Below, piece after piece: positions 31,050 through 39,389 of a stretch of DNA of 64,000 bases; position 1 is the stretch's first letter, and each line of letters begins with the position of its first letter. The position numbers and the translations under genes were made by a program. Source of the DNA: Anaerolineales bacterium (GTDB taxonomy: Bacteria > Chloroflexota > Anaerolineae > Anaerolineales > Villigracilaceae); assembly GCA_015075725.1 (NCBI GenBank), contig JABTTV010000001.1, positions 1,612,001 through 1,676,000 on the forward strand, written 5' to 3'. Below the pieces are notes generated by a model. It ran no database searches. It was not told the DNA's origin and saw only the letters and a program-made list of their open reading frames with translations.

Positions 31050-34000
31050 ATGTCTTCCATCCCCATCAGCAAGACCAAGATCATCCTCCCGCGCCGGCGC
31101 GCTGAACTGCTCAGCCGCAAGAGGCTTCTGGACTTATTGTTTGACGCGCTGGATAAGAAACTGACCCTTTTATCCGCGCCTGCCGGGTATGGGAAAACAT
31201 CGCTGCTTGTGGACTTTGCCCACCAGAGCGACCTGCCCTGCTGCTGGCTGGCTTTGGATGACCTGGACCGCGATCCGCAGCAGTTCGGGTCGTATTTCAT
31301 CGCCGCCCTGTCGGAGCGTTTCCCAGCATTTGGCAGCCAGTCGAAAAGCGTGCTGGAGTCCATGAACTCCTTCGAGCAGGAAATGGAACGCCTGCTCGTC
31401 ACCCTGGTCAACGAACTTTACGAACAGGTCAAGGAACATTTTGTTTTCATCCTTGACGATTTCCATCTTTTGGACGACGTCTCCTCCATCAATGAGTTCG
31501 TCAATCGTTTCATCCAGCTGGTGGATGATAACTGTCATCTCGTGATTTCGTCGCGCAGGCTGGCGACGCTTGAAGACATGCCTCATTTCGTTGCGCGCGA
31601 TCAGGTGAGCGGTTTGAGTTTCTCTGACCTTGTTTTCAAGCCGGAGGAACTTCAGGCATTGGCGCTTCAGAACAGCGGCGCGCAAATGACCGACGAGGAA
31701 GCCACACGCCTGATCGAAGAATCAGAGGGCTGGATCACGGGTCTTCAGTTCTCCGATTCGGATGTTCTGCGCAGCGGTTCGAAGCCCTCTCCATTCGGGA
31801 GCAAGGCAAACCTGTTTGAATATTTTGGACATCAGGTCCTGGATCGTCAGACTCCCGAACTGCGGCTGTTCGTCCTGCGCACCTCATTGATGGAGGAATT
31901 CGACGCCGCCCTGTGCGACAGGGTTCTTTCACCGCTCTATCCTGAACCGCAGGATTGGCAGTTCTGGATCAAGACCGTATCACAGAATAACCTGTTCGTC
32001 CTGCCCGTCGGTGAAGATGGACGGTGGCTGCGCTACCATCATTTGTTCCGCGAATTCATCTGCGAACAATTCGAACGCGAACGCCCGGAGGAAGTCCCCG
32101 CGATTTTATCGCATCTTCAACTGGCGTATGAAGCCATGGGCGAGTGGAGCAGGGCGCATCAAATCTGCCGCCGAAAAAATGACCTTGACGCCTTGGCTGG
32201 GATGATCGAACGGGCGAGTCTGTCCATGCTGCAAAGCGCCCACCTGACATTGGAATCCTGGCTGAGCGAACTGCCGCCCTCTCTGCTGCGGAAAAGACCG
32301 GGCTTGCTTTCCATTCGTGGGGCGATCGCATACACAAAGGGAGATTTGCAGGAAGGCCTGGACCTGCTTTTACAATCGGAAAGGTTATTCCGCGAACAAG
32401 GGGAATCGCATGGATTGATTGTGGCGTTGATTCGGCGCGGCTCGGCGTATCGCTTTCTGGGGGATTACGAAGCTTCCCTGCGCGATGCGGAGGAAGTGAT
32501 CACCCTGACCGAAGCGAAGGACGAATGGCAGATGCTCCATGCCGATGCCCTGCGGCTGAAGGGATTGGCGTATTATCGCCTGGGCAAGGCTGATCAGGCT
32601 GTTTCAATCCTTGAGCGCGCCCTGGAATTATGCCGCTTGTATGATAAAGCCAATGTGCCGCTCTTATACTTGGAAACCGGCATGGCGTATCGCGCCATCG
32701 GGAATCTTACCGATGCATTAAACGCCTATGAACAAGCCTTGCAGATCTGGCGCAGGGAAGGAAAGGTGTACCAGCAAGCCAGTTTGTTGAACAACCTCGG
32801 CTTTTTTTACCAATACCAGGGCGAGTATGAAAAAGCGGCTTCTGCCTATGAAGAAGGACTACTATGCGCCCAACGCATTCGGGATGACCGTCTTACCGCC
32901 CTGATTTCAATCGGTTTTGGGGATCTCTACGCTGAGTTGGAGGATTTTGAAATTGCCAATCTGAATTATGAGAATGCGGCTTTGATCCTTAATGGCATGG
33001 ATAACCGATTCTTGATTCACTTCCTAGGACTTTCCCGAGCTCATCTGGCATTCATGCAGCGGGATGCTGCGCTTACCAGGCGAGCCATCGAAGAGATAGC
33101 CGACTCGATCCGCTCGGGCAATTCCAATTTTGAGAATGCGCTGCTGGATTTAGTTTACGGACGATTCCATTTGCTGACCAAAGATGCAACCCAATCTGAG
33201 AGGGAGTTTTCCAACGCCGGGAAACGTTTTCAGGATGAAGGCAGGGTCGCTGAAGAGGCGATATCCCGCATCTGGCTTGCTGCCGCTTATCATCAGGAAG
33301 GCGCGGCTGAATCTGCGCTACAAACCTTGAGTATGATCTCTGCAAATCGCGGGAAAATCCCTCACCCCGCCCTGGTTGCCGCTCATCAGGCAAAAGACTG
33401 GCTGAAGGACCTGCCGCCCAACCTGGTCAGCGGGCGCAATTTGCGTGACTTGTTTGCCCAGGCAGATCGGCTTGGAAAGACCATCCCCTCCACCCGTCGA
33501 CAATTGCGGCGACAGGTGCGGGCGATCTCAGTACCAACCTCCCGCCTCGTGATCGAGGCGTTTGGCAGGGTTTCCGTCAGCATCAATGGTAAACCCCTGA
33601 CCCTGTCTGACTGGCAAACCCAATCGGTCCGGGATTTGTTTTTTTACTTCTTATCGGAAACCAAACCACTAACCAAGGAACAGGTTATCGAAGTGCTTTG
33701 GCGGGATGAAGATGAGCCCGCCAAATTGAAACTCCGCTTCAAGAACGATCTCTACCGCCTGCGCCGCGCCGTTGGGCAGGATGTGATTCAATTCGTGGAT
33801 AATCACTATGTATTCAATCGCGGACTTGATTATGAATACGATGTCGAGGCGTTCGAATCCTTTGTTGCGCGCGCAAAATCATCGAGCGACCCTGTCGAAA
33901 AAATGGGTTTTTACCGCAGGGCGGTTGGGTTGGTGCAGGGACCTTATCTAAATGAAAATTATGCAGAATGGGTGGCTCCGGACCGCGAACGCCTGCGACA

Positions 34001-34268
34001 GGCGTATATCGAAGCGCTAATAAATCTGGCAGACCTGCAGATCGCCCAGGCTCAAGCCCAAGTTGCGGTCATGACCTGTCAACGCGTCATTGAAGCAGAC
34101 CCCGGCAATGAGACCGCGTATCAGCTTTGGATACAAGCCTGCAGCCGTCTGGGCGATCGGGCTGGGATGACGCGCGTCTATCAGGATTACAGCGCGGCAA
34201 TGAAGCGGCTTTTTCAGTTATCCCCATCCAAAGAGACGGAAGAAATCTACCGGCGATCCATGCGGTGA
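31050..34268 (+). CDS. MalT/LuxR-like ATPase regulator with TPRs and C-terminal BTAD domain
   Basis: A 1072-residue STAND-type regulator. NB-ARC-like ATPase at 35-330 (Walker A SAPAGYGKTS, Walker B FVFILDDFHLLDD), a helical region, TPR array at about 400-760 (for example YEQALQIWRREGK and EKAASAYEEGLL units), then a winged helix at about 835-930 (IEAFGRVSVSINGKPL) and a BTAD domain to the end, as in SARP activators. So it replaces the LuxR helix-turn-helix of MalT with a SARP-type DNA-binding module. Start chosen at ATG 31050 because AGGATAGGA sits 10 nt upstream; a TTG at 31041 is in frame. It lies directly upstream of the 34.4-36.5 kb operon, a possible target. Confidence 0.9.
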   Translation: MSSIPISKTKIILPRRRAELLSRKRLLDLLFDALDKKLTLLSAPAGYGKTSLLVDFAHQSDLPCCWLALDDLDRDPQQFGSYFIAALSERFPAFGSQSKSVLESMNSFEQEMERLLVTLVNELYEQVKEHFVFILDDFHLLDDVSSINEFVNRFIQLVDDNCHLVISSRRLATLEDMPHFVARDQVSGLSFSDLVFKPEELQALALQNSGAQMTDEEATRLIEESEGWITGLQFSDSDVLRSGSKPSPFGSKANLFEYFGHQVLDRQTPELRLFVLRTSLMEEFDAALCDRVLSPLYPEPQDWQFWIKTVSQNNLFVLPVGEDGRWLRYHHLFREFICEQFERERPEEVPAILSHLQLAYEAMGEWSRAHQICRRKNDLDALAGMIERASLSMLQSAHLTLESWLSELPPSLLRKRPGLLSIRGAIAYTKGDLQEGLDLLLQSERLFREQGESHGLIVALIRRGSAYRFLGDYEASLRDAEEVITLTEAKDEWQMLHADALRLKGLAYYRLGKADQAVSILERALELCRLYDKANVPLLYLETGMAYRAIGNLTDALNAYEQALQIWRREGKVYQQASLLNNLGFFYQYQGEYEKAASAYEEGLLCAQRIRDDRLTALISIGFGDLYAELEDFEIANLNYENAALILNGMDNRFLIHFLGLSRAHLAFMQRDAALTRRAIEEIADSIRSGNSNFENALLDLVYGRFHLLTKDATQSEREFSNAGKRFQDEGRVAEEAISRIWLAAAYHQEGAAESALQTLSMISANRGKIPHPALVAAHQAKDWLKDLPPNLVSGRNLRDLFAQADRLGKTIPSTRRQLRRQVRAISVPTSRLVIEAFGRVSVSINGKPLTLSDWQTQSVRDLFFYFLSETKPLTKEQVIEVLWRDEDEPAKLKLRFKNDLYRLRRAVGQDVIQFVDNHYVFNRGLDYEYDVEAFESFVARAKSSSDPVEKMGFYRRAVGLVQGPYLNENYAEWVAPDRERLRQAYIEALINLADLQIAQAQAQVAVMTCQRVIEADPGNETAYQLWIQACSRLGDRAGMTRVYQDYSAAMKRLFQLSPSKETEEIYRRSMR

Positions 34269-34300
34269 CTGCACAATCACGCCCCACAACCCACACCTTT

Positions 34301-34326
34301 AAAAACAGCCCGGACGGGCTGTTTTT
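34301..34326 (+). terminator. rho-independent terminator
   Basis: Perfect 12-bp stem AAAAACAGCCCG/CGGGCTGTTTTT with a 2-nt loop and U-rich 3' side, 33 nt after the MalT-BTAD stop. Confidence 0.9.
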
Positions 34327-34343
34327 ATTATCTTTCTAAAACA

Positions 34344-34367
34344 TGTTTTGAAGCCTGTTTTGAAGCC
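34344..34367 (+). repeat. 12-bp tandem direct repeat in the operon leader
   Basis: TGTTTTGAAGCC occurs twice in direct tandem, followed by TGTCAGAGG, 50 nt before the small membrane peptide gene. Direct repeats near a promoter are typical binding sites of SARP/BTAD activators, which bind heptamer-like direct repeats, so this could be the site of the adjacent MalT-BTAD protein. The period here is 12 bp. Confidence 0.55.
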
Positions 34368-34416
34368 TGTCAGAGGGTATATTCGCCACAATCAAATTCA
34401 AAAAAAGGAAAATATC

Positions 34417-34560
34417 ATGAAAAACACACTTAACCACCTCGTTTTGTCCGCTTCCAAGATCAACCGCCAGCACATTCAGATGGTCTTTGTCCTCGTATCC
34501 CTCGCCATGCTCGTTCTCGGTTTGGGCGCACCGGAAGACGGCGGCGGAACCAGCCGATAG
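34417..34560 (+). CDS. 47-residue membrane peptide
   Basis: Short protein MKNTLNHLVLSASKINRQ... with one membrane helix (VFVLVSLAMLVLGLG, about 23-37) and a Gly-rich tail ending APEDGGGTSR. AAAAAGGAAAAT ribosome site upstream; the stop TAG overlaps the GTG start of the DUF5317 gene. Role unknown. Coupling suggests it acts with the next membrane protein. Confidence 0.65.
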   Translation: MKNTLNHLVLSASKINRQHIQMVFVLVSLAMLVLGLGAPEDGGGTSR

Positions 34561-35144
34561 TGATCCTGCTCATTGCCGTTCTGGCTGGCTTTACAACCGG
34601 AATGGTCGTGATGTGGGCACGTCGCCAGTCCTATCGTCCTCCCGATCTTCAATACCTTTGGCTGGTATTCCTCGCCTACCTGCCGCAATTCGCCATCATA
34701 TATATCCCGGGAATCCGCCAGCAGGTTTCGGATCTGTGGGCTGCCATCCTTCTAACGGCATCGCAGTTCCTCCTGCTGGGGTTCGCCTGGCTCAACCGAA
34801 AATTGCCCGGGATGTTGATCCTGCTCATTGGGGCGGCGCTCAACTTCGCGGTCATGACGGCGAACGGCGGTTTCATGCCAATAAGCCCACAGACAGCCAG
34901 CCGTATTTTTACCCGGGAAGAATTGAACGAAATTTCGCTCGGGGAGCGGATCGGGATAAAAGACATCCTCCTCGAACCGCAAGACACCCGCTTCGAGATT
35001 CTAGCGGATCGTTTCCTGTCCCCGGCCTGGTCCACATATCAGGTGGCTTTCAGCCTGGGTGACGTATTTCTGGCAGCCGGCGTGTTCTGGCTGCTTGCCC
35101 GTGTGCCGGGAAAAGACACTTTACCGGAAAGGATTTTGACATGA
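34560..35144 (+). CDS. DUF5317 family membrane protein
   Basis: A 194-residue membrane protein with about five hydrophobic helices (MILLIAVLAGFTTGMVV, LWLVFLAYLPQFAIIYI, ILLTASQFLLLGFAWL, MLILLIGAALNFAVMTA, VAFSLGDVFLAAGVFWLL). The N-F-x-V-M-x-N-G-G-x-M-P motif (about 94-105) and DR-x-x-x-P (about 150) are characteristic of DUF5317. GTG start overlapping the previous stop; its TGA overlaps the next ATG. Function unknown. Confidence 0.85.
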   Translation: MILLIAVLAGFTTGMVVMWARRQSYRPPDLQYLWLVFLAYLPQFAIIYIPGIRQQVSDLWAAILLTASQFLLLGFAWLNRKLPGMLILLIGAALNFAVMTANGGFMPISPQTASRIFTREELNEISLGERIGIKDILLEPQDTRFEILADRFLSPAWSTYQVAFSLGDVFLAAGVFWLLARVPGKDTLPERILT

Positions 35145-35416
35145 TCACTTCGTTTGCATATAAACCCCAGTTACAAATTAAAGTCGCGCCCATGACCGCT
35201 TCAAAGGGACTCAGTCGTGTATTCGCAGCCGCCGTGGTTAACAACCAATTCCGCAACCTGCTCCTTGAAAATCCGCGAGAGGCGTTGGTAAAAGGTTATC
35301 TCGGCGAGACCTTTTCCCTCACCCCTGAAGAAAGCGACCTGATCGCCTCGATCCGGGCGGATTCCCTCTCCGACCTCGCAAAACAGGTATGTGGTTCAAT
35401 GTCCATCGGCGATTGA
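35141..35416 (+). CDS. NHLP-leader-like (Os1348/Franean1_4349-type) small protein
   Basis: A 91-residue protein whose core, LSRVFAAAVVNNQFRN followed by LLLENPREALVKGYLGE and FSLTPEESDLIASI, matches the nitrile-hydratase-alpha-like leader fold of NHLP-clan RiPP precursors. The C-terminal tail after ADSLSDLAKQV is only CGSMSIGD, so a modifiable core would be very short with one Cys and two Ser. Coupled by ATGA to DUF5317. No cyclase, radical SAM enzyme or peptidase-transporter is present in the window, so it may act as a small regulatory or binding protein instead. An internal ATG at 35192 is an alternative start. Confidence 0.6.
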   Translation: MITSFAYKPQLQIKVAPMTASKGLSRVFAAAVVNNQFRNLLLENPREALVKGYLGETFSLTPEESDLIASIRADSLSDLAKQVCGSMSIGD

Positions 35417-35420
35417 ATTG

Positions 35421-36452
35421 ATGCAGGCTGGCATTGATTCGCTCCCGCACATGACCGATTTTGAAAATTTGGAAACCACCATGAAGGCGGGTTTCCATGT
35501 CTCGGTTCTGCCCGTCCATTTGACCGCACCCGAGGAGGGATTAAAAGACCTGCTCCAAATGGCTGACGATCTCCTGTTCGTCCTCGACGAAACCGGGCGG
35601 ATCGTCAATTGCAAGGCGCGCGCGGGTTCGATCCTGCACAACTTCCATGTTCGGAAGGGGTTATTCATTCGCGACATCCTTCCCGATACCATCAAGCGAA
35701 AACTTGAAATCGCCACAGAACAATTCAACCAATCGAAGCGTTTTACGCTTTTCGAAAGCATGCTCACCCTTCCGCCCAGCGGGATTAATTGGTATGAATT
35801 CCGCCTCATTCCCGCCCTCGAAAATCAGGTCGTGTTGTTCGTCTGGAACGTAAAAGGCTACCGGGATGCATCCCGGACGGTTCCGAATCTGCCGGTCTCC
35901 ACAGAAAAAACGCTCGAAGGCTGGTCGCGTTCACTCTACCTGCGCGACTTTGAAACCGAGGATCACACCAAGCGCGTAACCGAAATGACCCTGAAGCTTG
36001 CCAGGCGGCTCGGTCTGCCGGAAACGGAAATGGCGAACATCCGGCGCGGCGCGCAAGTCCACGACATCGGGAAGATCGCCATTCCGGATGCGATCTTATT
36101 GAAAACCGGGGAACTCACGAAAGGGGAATGGGATTTGATGCGGCGTCATCCCATGCTCGCCGTGGAATTTCTCAAGTCGATTCCGGATATCGAACCGGCG
36201 CTCTTCATCCCGCGTTATCATCATGAGAAATGGGATGGCTCCGGCTACCCCGATCATCTTGCCGGGGAGGAAATTCCGCTTGCTGCGCGCATCTTTGCCT
36301 TTGCGGATGTATTCGATGCCCTGACCTCGGATCGTCCCTACCGGCGCGCCTGGTCGAAGGAGTTTGCCCTGGAATACATTCAGAAGGAATCGGGCAGGCA
36401 TTTCGACCCGCGCCTGGCGCACGATTTTATTCAAATGCTGCACGGCTCATAA
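35421..36452 (+). CDS. PAS and HD-GYP domain protein
   Basis: About 343 residues. A PAS-like domain (LLQMADDLLFVLDETGRIV, about 40-130) is followed by an HD-GYP domain (about 165-340) with VHDIGKIAIPD, HHEKWDGSGYPDHLAG and FADVFDALTSDRPYR. All metal-binding residues (HD, HH, DGxGYP) are present, so c-di-GMP phosphodiesterase activity is likely. Start uncertain: GTG 35391 overlaps the previous gene, ATG 35421 lies 4 nt after its stop and ATG 35451 is also possible. Last gene of the operon. Confidence 0.9.
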   Translation: MQAGIDSLPHMTDFENLETTMKAGFHVSVLPVHLTAPEEGLKDLLQMADDLLFVLDETGRIVNCKARAGSILHNFHVRKGLFIRDILPDTIKRKLEIATEQFNQSKRFTLFESMLTLPPSGINWYEFRLIPALENQVVLFVWNVKGYRDASRTVPNLPVSTEKTLEGWSRSLYLRDFETEDHTKRVTEMTLKLARRLGLPETEMANIRRGAQVHDIGKIAIPDAILLKTGELTKGEWDLMRRHPMLAVEFLKSIPDIEPALFIPRYHHEKWDGSGYPDHLAGEEIPLAARIFAFADVFDALTSDRPYRRAWSKEFALEYIQKESGRHFDPRLAHDFIQMLHGS

Positions 36453-36462
36453 CGTTGTCTTA

Positions 36463-36504
36463 CAACGCGCCGAGATGGAGGGGAACCCGGCGCTTTTGTC
36501 ATTA
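36463..36504 (+). terminator. probable terminator after the HD-GYP gene
   Basis: GCGCCG (near 36465) pairs with CGGCGC before TTTTGTC, 13 nt past the HD-GYP stop. The loop is long (about 16 nt), so this is a weaker call. Confidence 0.4.
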
Positions 36505-36616
36505 TGGATCCTTTTTTCAGGCTGTCAATATCTCGTGGATTTATTGTCCGGTCCGGGCTGGAAGATCAAGCGGCATCCCGCCTGCGGGGGCAGTACAAAT
36601 GCCTATGCCGAAATCA

Positions 36617-36645
36617 TTGATAATCGCGCACAGAATGTTTACAAT
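36617..36645 (+). promoter_or_regulatory. strong promoter of a candidate small RNA
   Basis: TTGATA (36617-36622) and TACAAT (36640-36645) are separated by exactly 17 bp. Transcription would start near 36652. No sizeable gene follows before the palindromic terminator at 36723. Confidence 0.65.
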
Positions 36646-36651
36646 CTAAAA

Positions 36652-36756
36652 GCGAACTTGTCTTAAGACCAGCGCATCCGCCGCTCGAGGGGAACCAGAT
36701 GCGACTTGGGGATTATTGGGGCGCGCGCCAGTGAATTCACTGGCGCGCTTTTTTTA
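36652..36756 (+). ncRNA. candidate small RNA (about 105 nt) with an 11-codon reading frame
   Basis: Flanked by a 17-bp-spaced promoter and a strong terminator, this stretch has an internal stem GCATC/GATGC (36674-36702 region). It also contains a mini reading frame, ATG 36699 to TGA 36734 (MRLGDYWGARQ), with AGGGG 6 nt upstream. It matches no RNA family I recognise: 6S, SRP, tmRNA and c-di-GMP riboswitch consensus features are absent. It may be a regulatory RNA, a tiny peptide gene, or both. The boundaries are inferred. Confidence 0.5.
36723..36756. terminator. palindromic bidirectional terminator
   Basis: Perfect 26-bp palindrome 36723-36748 (GCGCGCCAGTGAA and its complement) followed by a T tract on the plus strand. 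It separates the small RNA from the convergent histidine kinase gene. Confidence 0.85.
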
Positions 36757-36761
36757 TCCCA

Positions 36762-38978
36762 TTACTCCTGCCAGGAAATACGAATGATCGTCCCAGAGCC
36801 GGGTTTGGATGAGATCTCCAACTTCGCTCCGATCAGGTTGGCGCGTTCCATCATGCCTGCCAGCCCGAAGTGACGCCCGGACAGCAGGGCATGAAAATCG
36901 GGATTGCTCCCGAAGGGAAGGCCAATGCCATCGTCCTTGATGGTCAAGTCCACGCGCCGGGGCGAAACGACCCCTGAGATGGAAAGTGTTTTGGCATGGG
37001 CGTGGCGCAGGACGTTTTGGCAAGCTTCCCGGACGATGAAGAATATATGCGTCTCTATGTTTTCCGGGGATTTTTCTTCGCCGGCTTGCACGTTCAGGGC
37101 GATATCGAGGTTCTCATTCTTATCCCTGATGTCTTCGACGAGTTCGGTCAAGGCAAACGGCAGACCCTGGTCGAGCAGCGGCGGGCGAAGGTTGCCGATG
37201 ATCTCGCGCAGGCGCAGCTTGAGTCTTTCGTAGTCGGAGAGAAATTCGGGCGGAAGGGTGTTTGCATCCAGCCGCTTGTACATATCTGCAAGCAGATTCA
37301 ATATGCTGTCGTGCAGGTCACGCGCGAGACTTTTGCGTTCGCGTTCGGTGCGTTCGATGTCGGTTTGATACAGGCTGCGCAATTGTTCTTCCTGAAGGAT
37401 ATTGCTCAGGGCGATGGCGGTCTGGTCCGCGAGGGATTGCAGGATGGGAATTTCGACCTGGGGGTAGAGGTCGTCCGGGTCGCGCCTGCCGAGCAGCCAA
37501 AAGCCGAGGGTCTTGTCACCCACTTTGAGCGGAAGGATGAGGCGCAGCCAGCCCTCATCCGGAGGAAGGTTTGGGATGTAACGCCCGGCTTTTTGAGTCA
37601 GAACGTCGACGTCGAACGATTCGATCGGGACCTCTTTGGCGAGGAGGACGTCCAGGGTTTTATCCTGTGCCTGGAGGAATGCGTATTGACGGACGAGGAG
37701 ACTGGGAAAGACTTCGTTTTCGAGCAGGGTAAGCAGACTGGGAAGGTTGTCGCTGACCGCAATACGGCTTGAGTAGGTCTCTGGCAGATTTTGATAGGGG
37801 AGTGTGATGCCAAAAAAACGCTGGTTTACGAATGTCTGGAAACGGGTCAGATACGCTGCAGTCAAAATGATGGCAAGGATGGAGATACCTGCGGCGAGAA
37901 TCGCCCATGTTTCCGGGGAGGGTTCAAATTGGACGGCGATCAGGATGGCGATAATAACAATCAAGCCGAGCAAAATCAGGAAAGCATACGTGGAGACAAT
38001 GCGGTTTACGCGGGTTTCCATCCCGCCCAATTGGCGGCGATGGATTATATAAAAATATGCCAGCGGCATGAAGGGAAGGAACAGGAAGGATATCAGTCCT
38101 TCTCGAACCGCCAAGCCGGAGGCGAAGAATATGGTCAGAAAGATCGCGGGCAGGAAAGCGAGGGCGAATGACAAAGAAAGAAGCCGGATGGTTCTGCGTT
38201 CCTGGGGCTGGAATATGTAATGGGCGATGAGCAGGAGGAAACTGCCCCCAATTGCGATCAGAAATGCCATCTGGAAAAGACCACGCGGGATGATATGAAA
38301 AAATTCACCGGCTGCGCCAAACAGCGCAATGACGTACAGGACGCTCCACGCTTTTCCCGAGCTTCTAAACGGATATGGGAATATCCAATGCAGGTGCAGG
38401 TAGACGGGCATCATAAGCCACGACGATGCATGAAGCAGGGTTGAACTTTCCCAAAGGTGCGAGGAAGAAAGGCTGCCGGATGCCAGCCATAAGGCAGTGA
38501 GGTAATTTGCGGCGATGAACAGCGTGCGGCGCGTATCGCGCGGTCGAATCGATAAATGGGCGGCCAATCCGGCCAGCCAGAAGACAAACGCCAAAGGCCA
38601 AACATTAAATATCCTGCTCTTGAATTCCGCGGAGCTGAAACCCGGATATTGCCATAGGACGGACACAGATTCGGCGTTCCGTTCCGCACGGATTTCGGTC
38701 TTGTCTCCCCGCTCCAGCCCTGCAAAAAGGACAACCCTTCTATCTGATTTGTAATCTTCCCATGTGACGGAACCAACCTGGAGAATTCGATCTCCTTCAT
38801 GAAGCAAATCGGTATCTATAAACAAAGCCGATATGCGGCCGGTCGAGGGGTCGATATACATTCCCGGATAGGGCGCAACAAAAAGGATCCCGATTGTGTA
38901 CGCTGTCAGGATCAACAATACCGCCAAAGAGGCGGATCGTTCCATGGCTTGTCCGATATTCCGAAAGCTCTTATCCAT
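36762..38978 (-). CDS. ComP-like membrane sensor histidine kinase (HisKA_3)
   Basis: A 738-residue kinase. TM1 at about 16-35, then an extracytoplasmic PDZ-like segment (about 36-120, with LLHEGDRILQVG), then about nine more membrane helices to residue 380, a GAF-like region (about 400-525), the HisKA_3 motif LARDLHDSILN with H556, and an HATPase_c domain (VREACQNVLRHAH, DDGIGLPFG, GLAGMMERA). This order (TM, PDZ-like loop, TM bundle, HisKA_3) is that of Bacillus ComP. Start 38978 (MDKSFR) is chosen over 39182 because a TATAAT box lies at 39034-39039. It probably pairs with the response regulator at 39390. Confidence 0.92.
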   Translation of the reverse strand: MDKSFRNIGQAMERSASLAVLLILTAYTIGILFVAPYPGMYIDPSTGRISALFIDTDLLHEGDRILQVGSVTWEDYKSDRRVVLFAGLERGDKTEIRAERNAESVSVLWQYPGFSSAEFKSRIFNVWPLAFVFWLAGLAAHLSIRPRDTRRTLFIAANYLTALWLASGSLSSSHLWESSTLLHASSWLMMPVYLHLHWIFPYPFRSSGKAWSVLYVIALFGAAGEFFHIIPRGLFQMAFLIAIGGSFLLLIAHYIFQPQERRTIRLLSLSFALAFLPAIFLTIFFASGLAVREGLISFLFLPFMPLAYFYIIHRRQLGGMETRVNRIVSTYAFLILLGLIVIIAILIAVQFEPSPETWAILAAGISILAIILTAAYLTRFQTFVNQRFFGITLPYQNLPETYSSRIAVSDNLPSLLTLLENEVFPSLLVRQYAFLQAQDKTLDVLLAKEVPIESFDVDVLTQKAGRYIPNLPPDEGWLRLILPLKVGDKTLGFWLLGRRDPDDLYPQVEIPILQSLADQTAIALSNILQEEQLRSLYQTDIERTERERKSLARDLHDSILNLLADMYKRLDANTLPPEFLSDYERLKLRLREIIGNLRPPLLDQGLPFALTELVEDIRDKNENLDIALNVQAGEEKSPENIETHIFFIVREACQNVLRHAHAKTLSISGVVSPRRVDLTIKDDGIGLPFGSNPDFHALLSGRHFGLAGMMERANLIGAKLEISSKPGSGTIIRISWQE

Positions 38979-39100
38979 CTCGATCAAAGAATTATGGGCG
39001 GCAAGTATACGAAAATTGAAAGGAGGTGGTCCGATTATAGTATAGGAAACTGGGTTTTCGAGATCGAAATGTCTTTCGCCCAAATCAAACAAAAGGAGAA

Positions 39101-39379
39101 ATGTGTCATGAAAAACATGCAGGGTTTTTACGTTCGCGGTTCGAGGAACTCCGTCCGCATGTCTGCAAACAAGCCTCGGCATTGGAGGAGGCGCAGAAAA
39201 TCCTCATCGAATGCGGTGCGGTCAGTTTTTGCGTCCATGAATTGTTGGAAAGATACGATCAGGCGCAGAGATTGATGTCCGCTCTTAAAATCGAACGACG
39301 CCATGTGCTCGAAAAGGTCTTTGAGGATGTTAGCCGGCCTGCCTTTCGCCTGCTCGAAGAAGCGGAGTCGTCGCTCTGA
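39101..39379 (+). pseudogene. polyprenyl-synthetase/ComQ-like C-terminal remnant
   Basis: A 92-codon frame between the kinase and response regulator genes, on the opposite strand. From RFEELRPHV onwards it is a helical sequence (KILIECGAVSFCVHELLERY, then ALKIERRHVLEKVF) that lines up with the C-terminal helices of polyprenyl synthetases and of ComQ (I-x-x-G...LE-x-Y...L-x-x-x-x-x-x-L). The N-terminal two-thirds, with the aspartate-rich motifs, are absent. The AGGAG upstream is only 2 nt from ATG 39101 but well placed for an out-of-frame ATG at 39108, so a deletion may have fused the leader to a gene end. Could also be an intact small protein. Confidence 0.5.
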
Positions 39380-39389
39380 TGCCCCCGCT

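Noticed and set aside
34344..34367. CRISPR-like repeat
   Set aside because: Only two 12-bp units without spacers. No CRISPR array or cas gene was seen anywhere in the window.
36453..36760. c-di-GMP riboswitch or 6S RNA near the HD-GYP gene
   Set aside because: The conserved riboswitch core and the long bulged 6S stem are not present; only a short promoter-terminator unit is supported.
39108..39275. 56-codon frame MKNMQGFYVRGS... with a good ribosome site, considered as a ComX-like precursor
   Set aside because: After about 12 residues it becomes an Arg/Ser-rich out-of-frame reading of the polyprenyl-synthetase-like segment, so most of it is a shadow.
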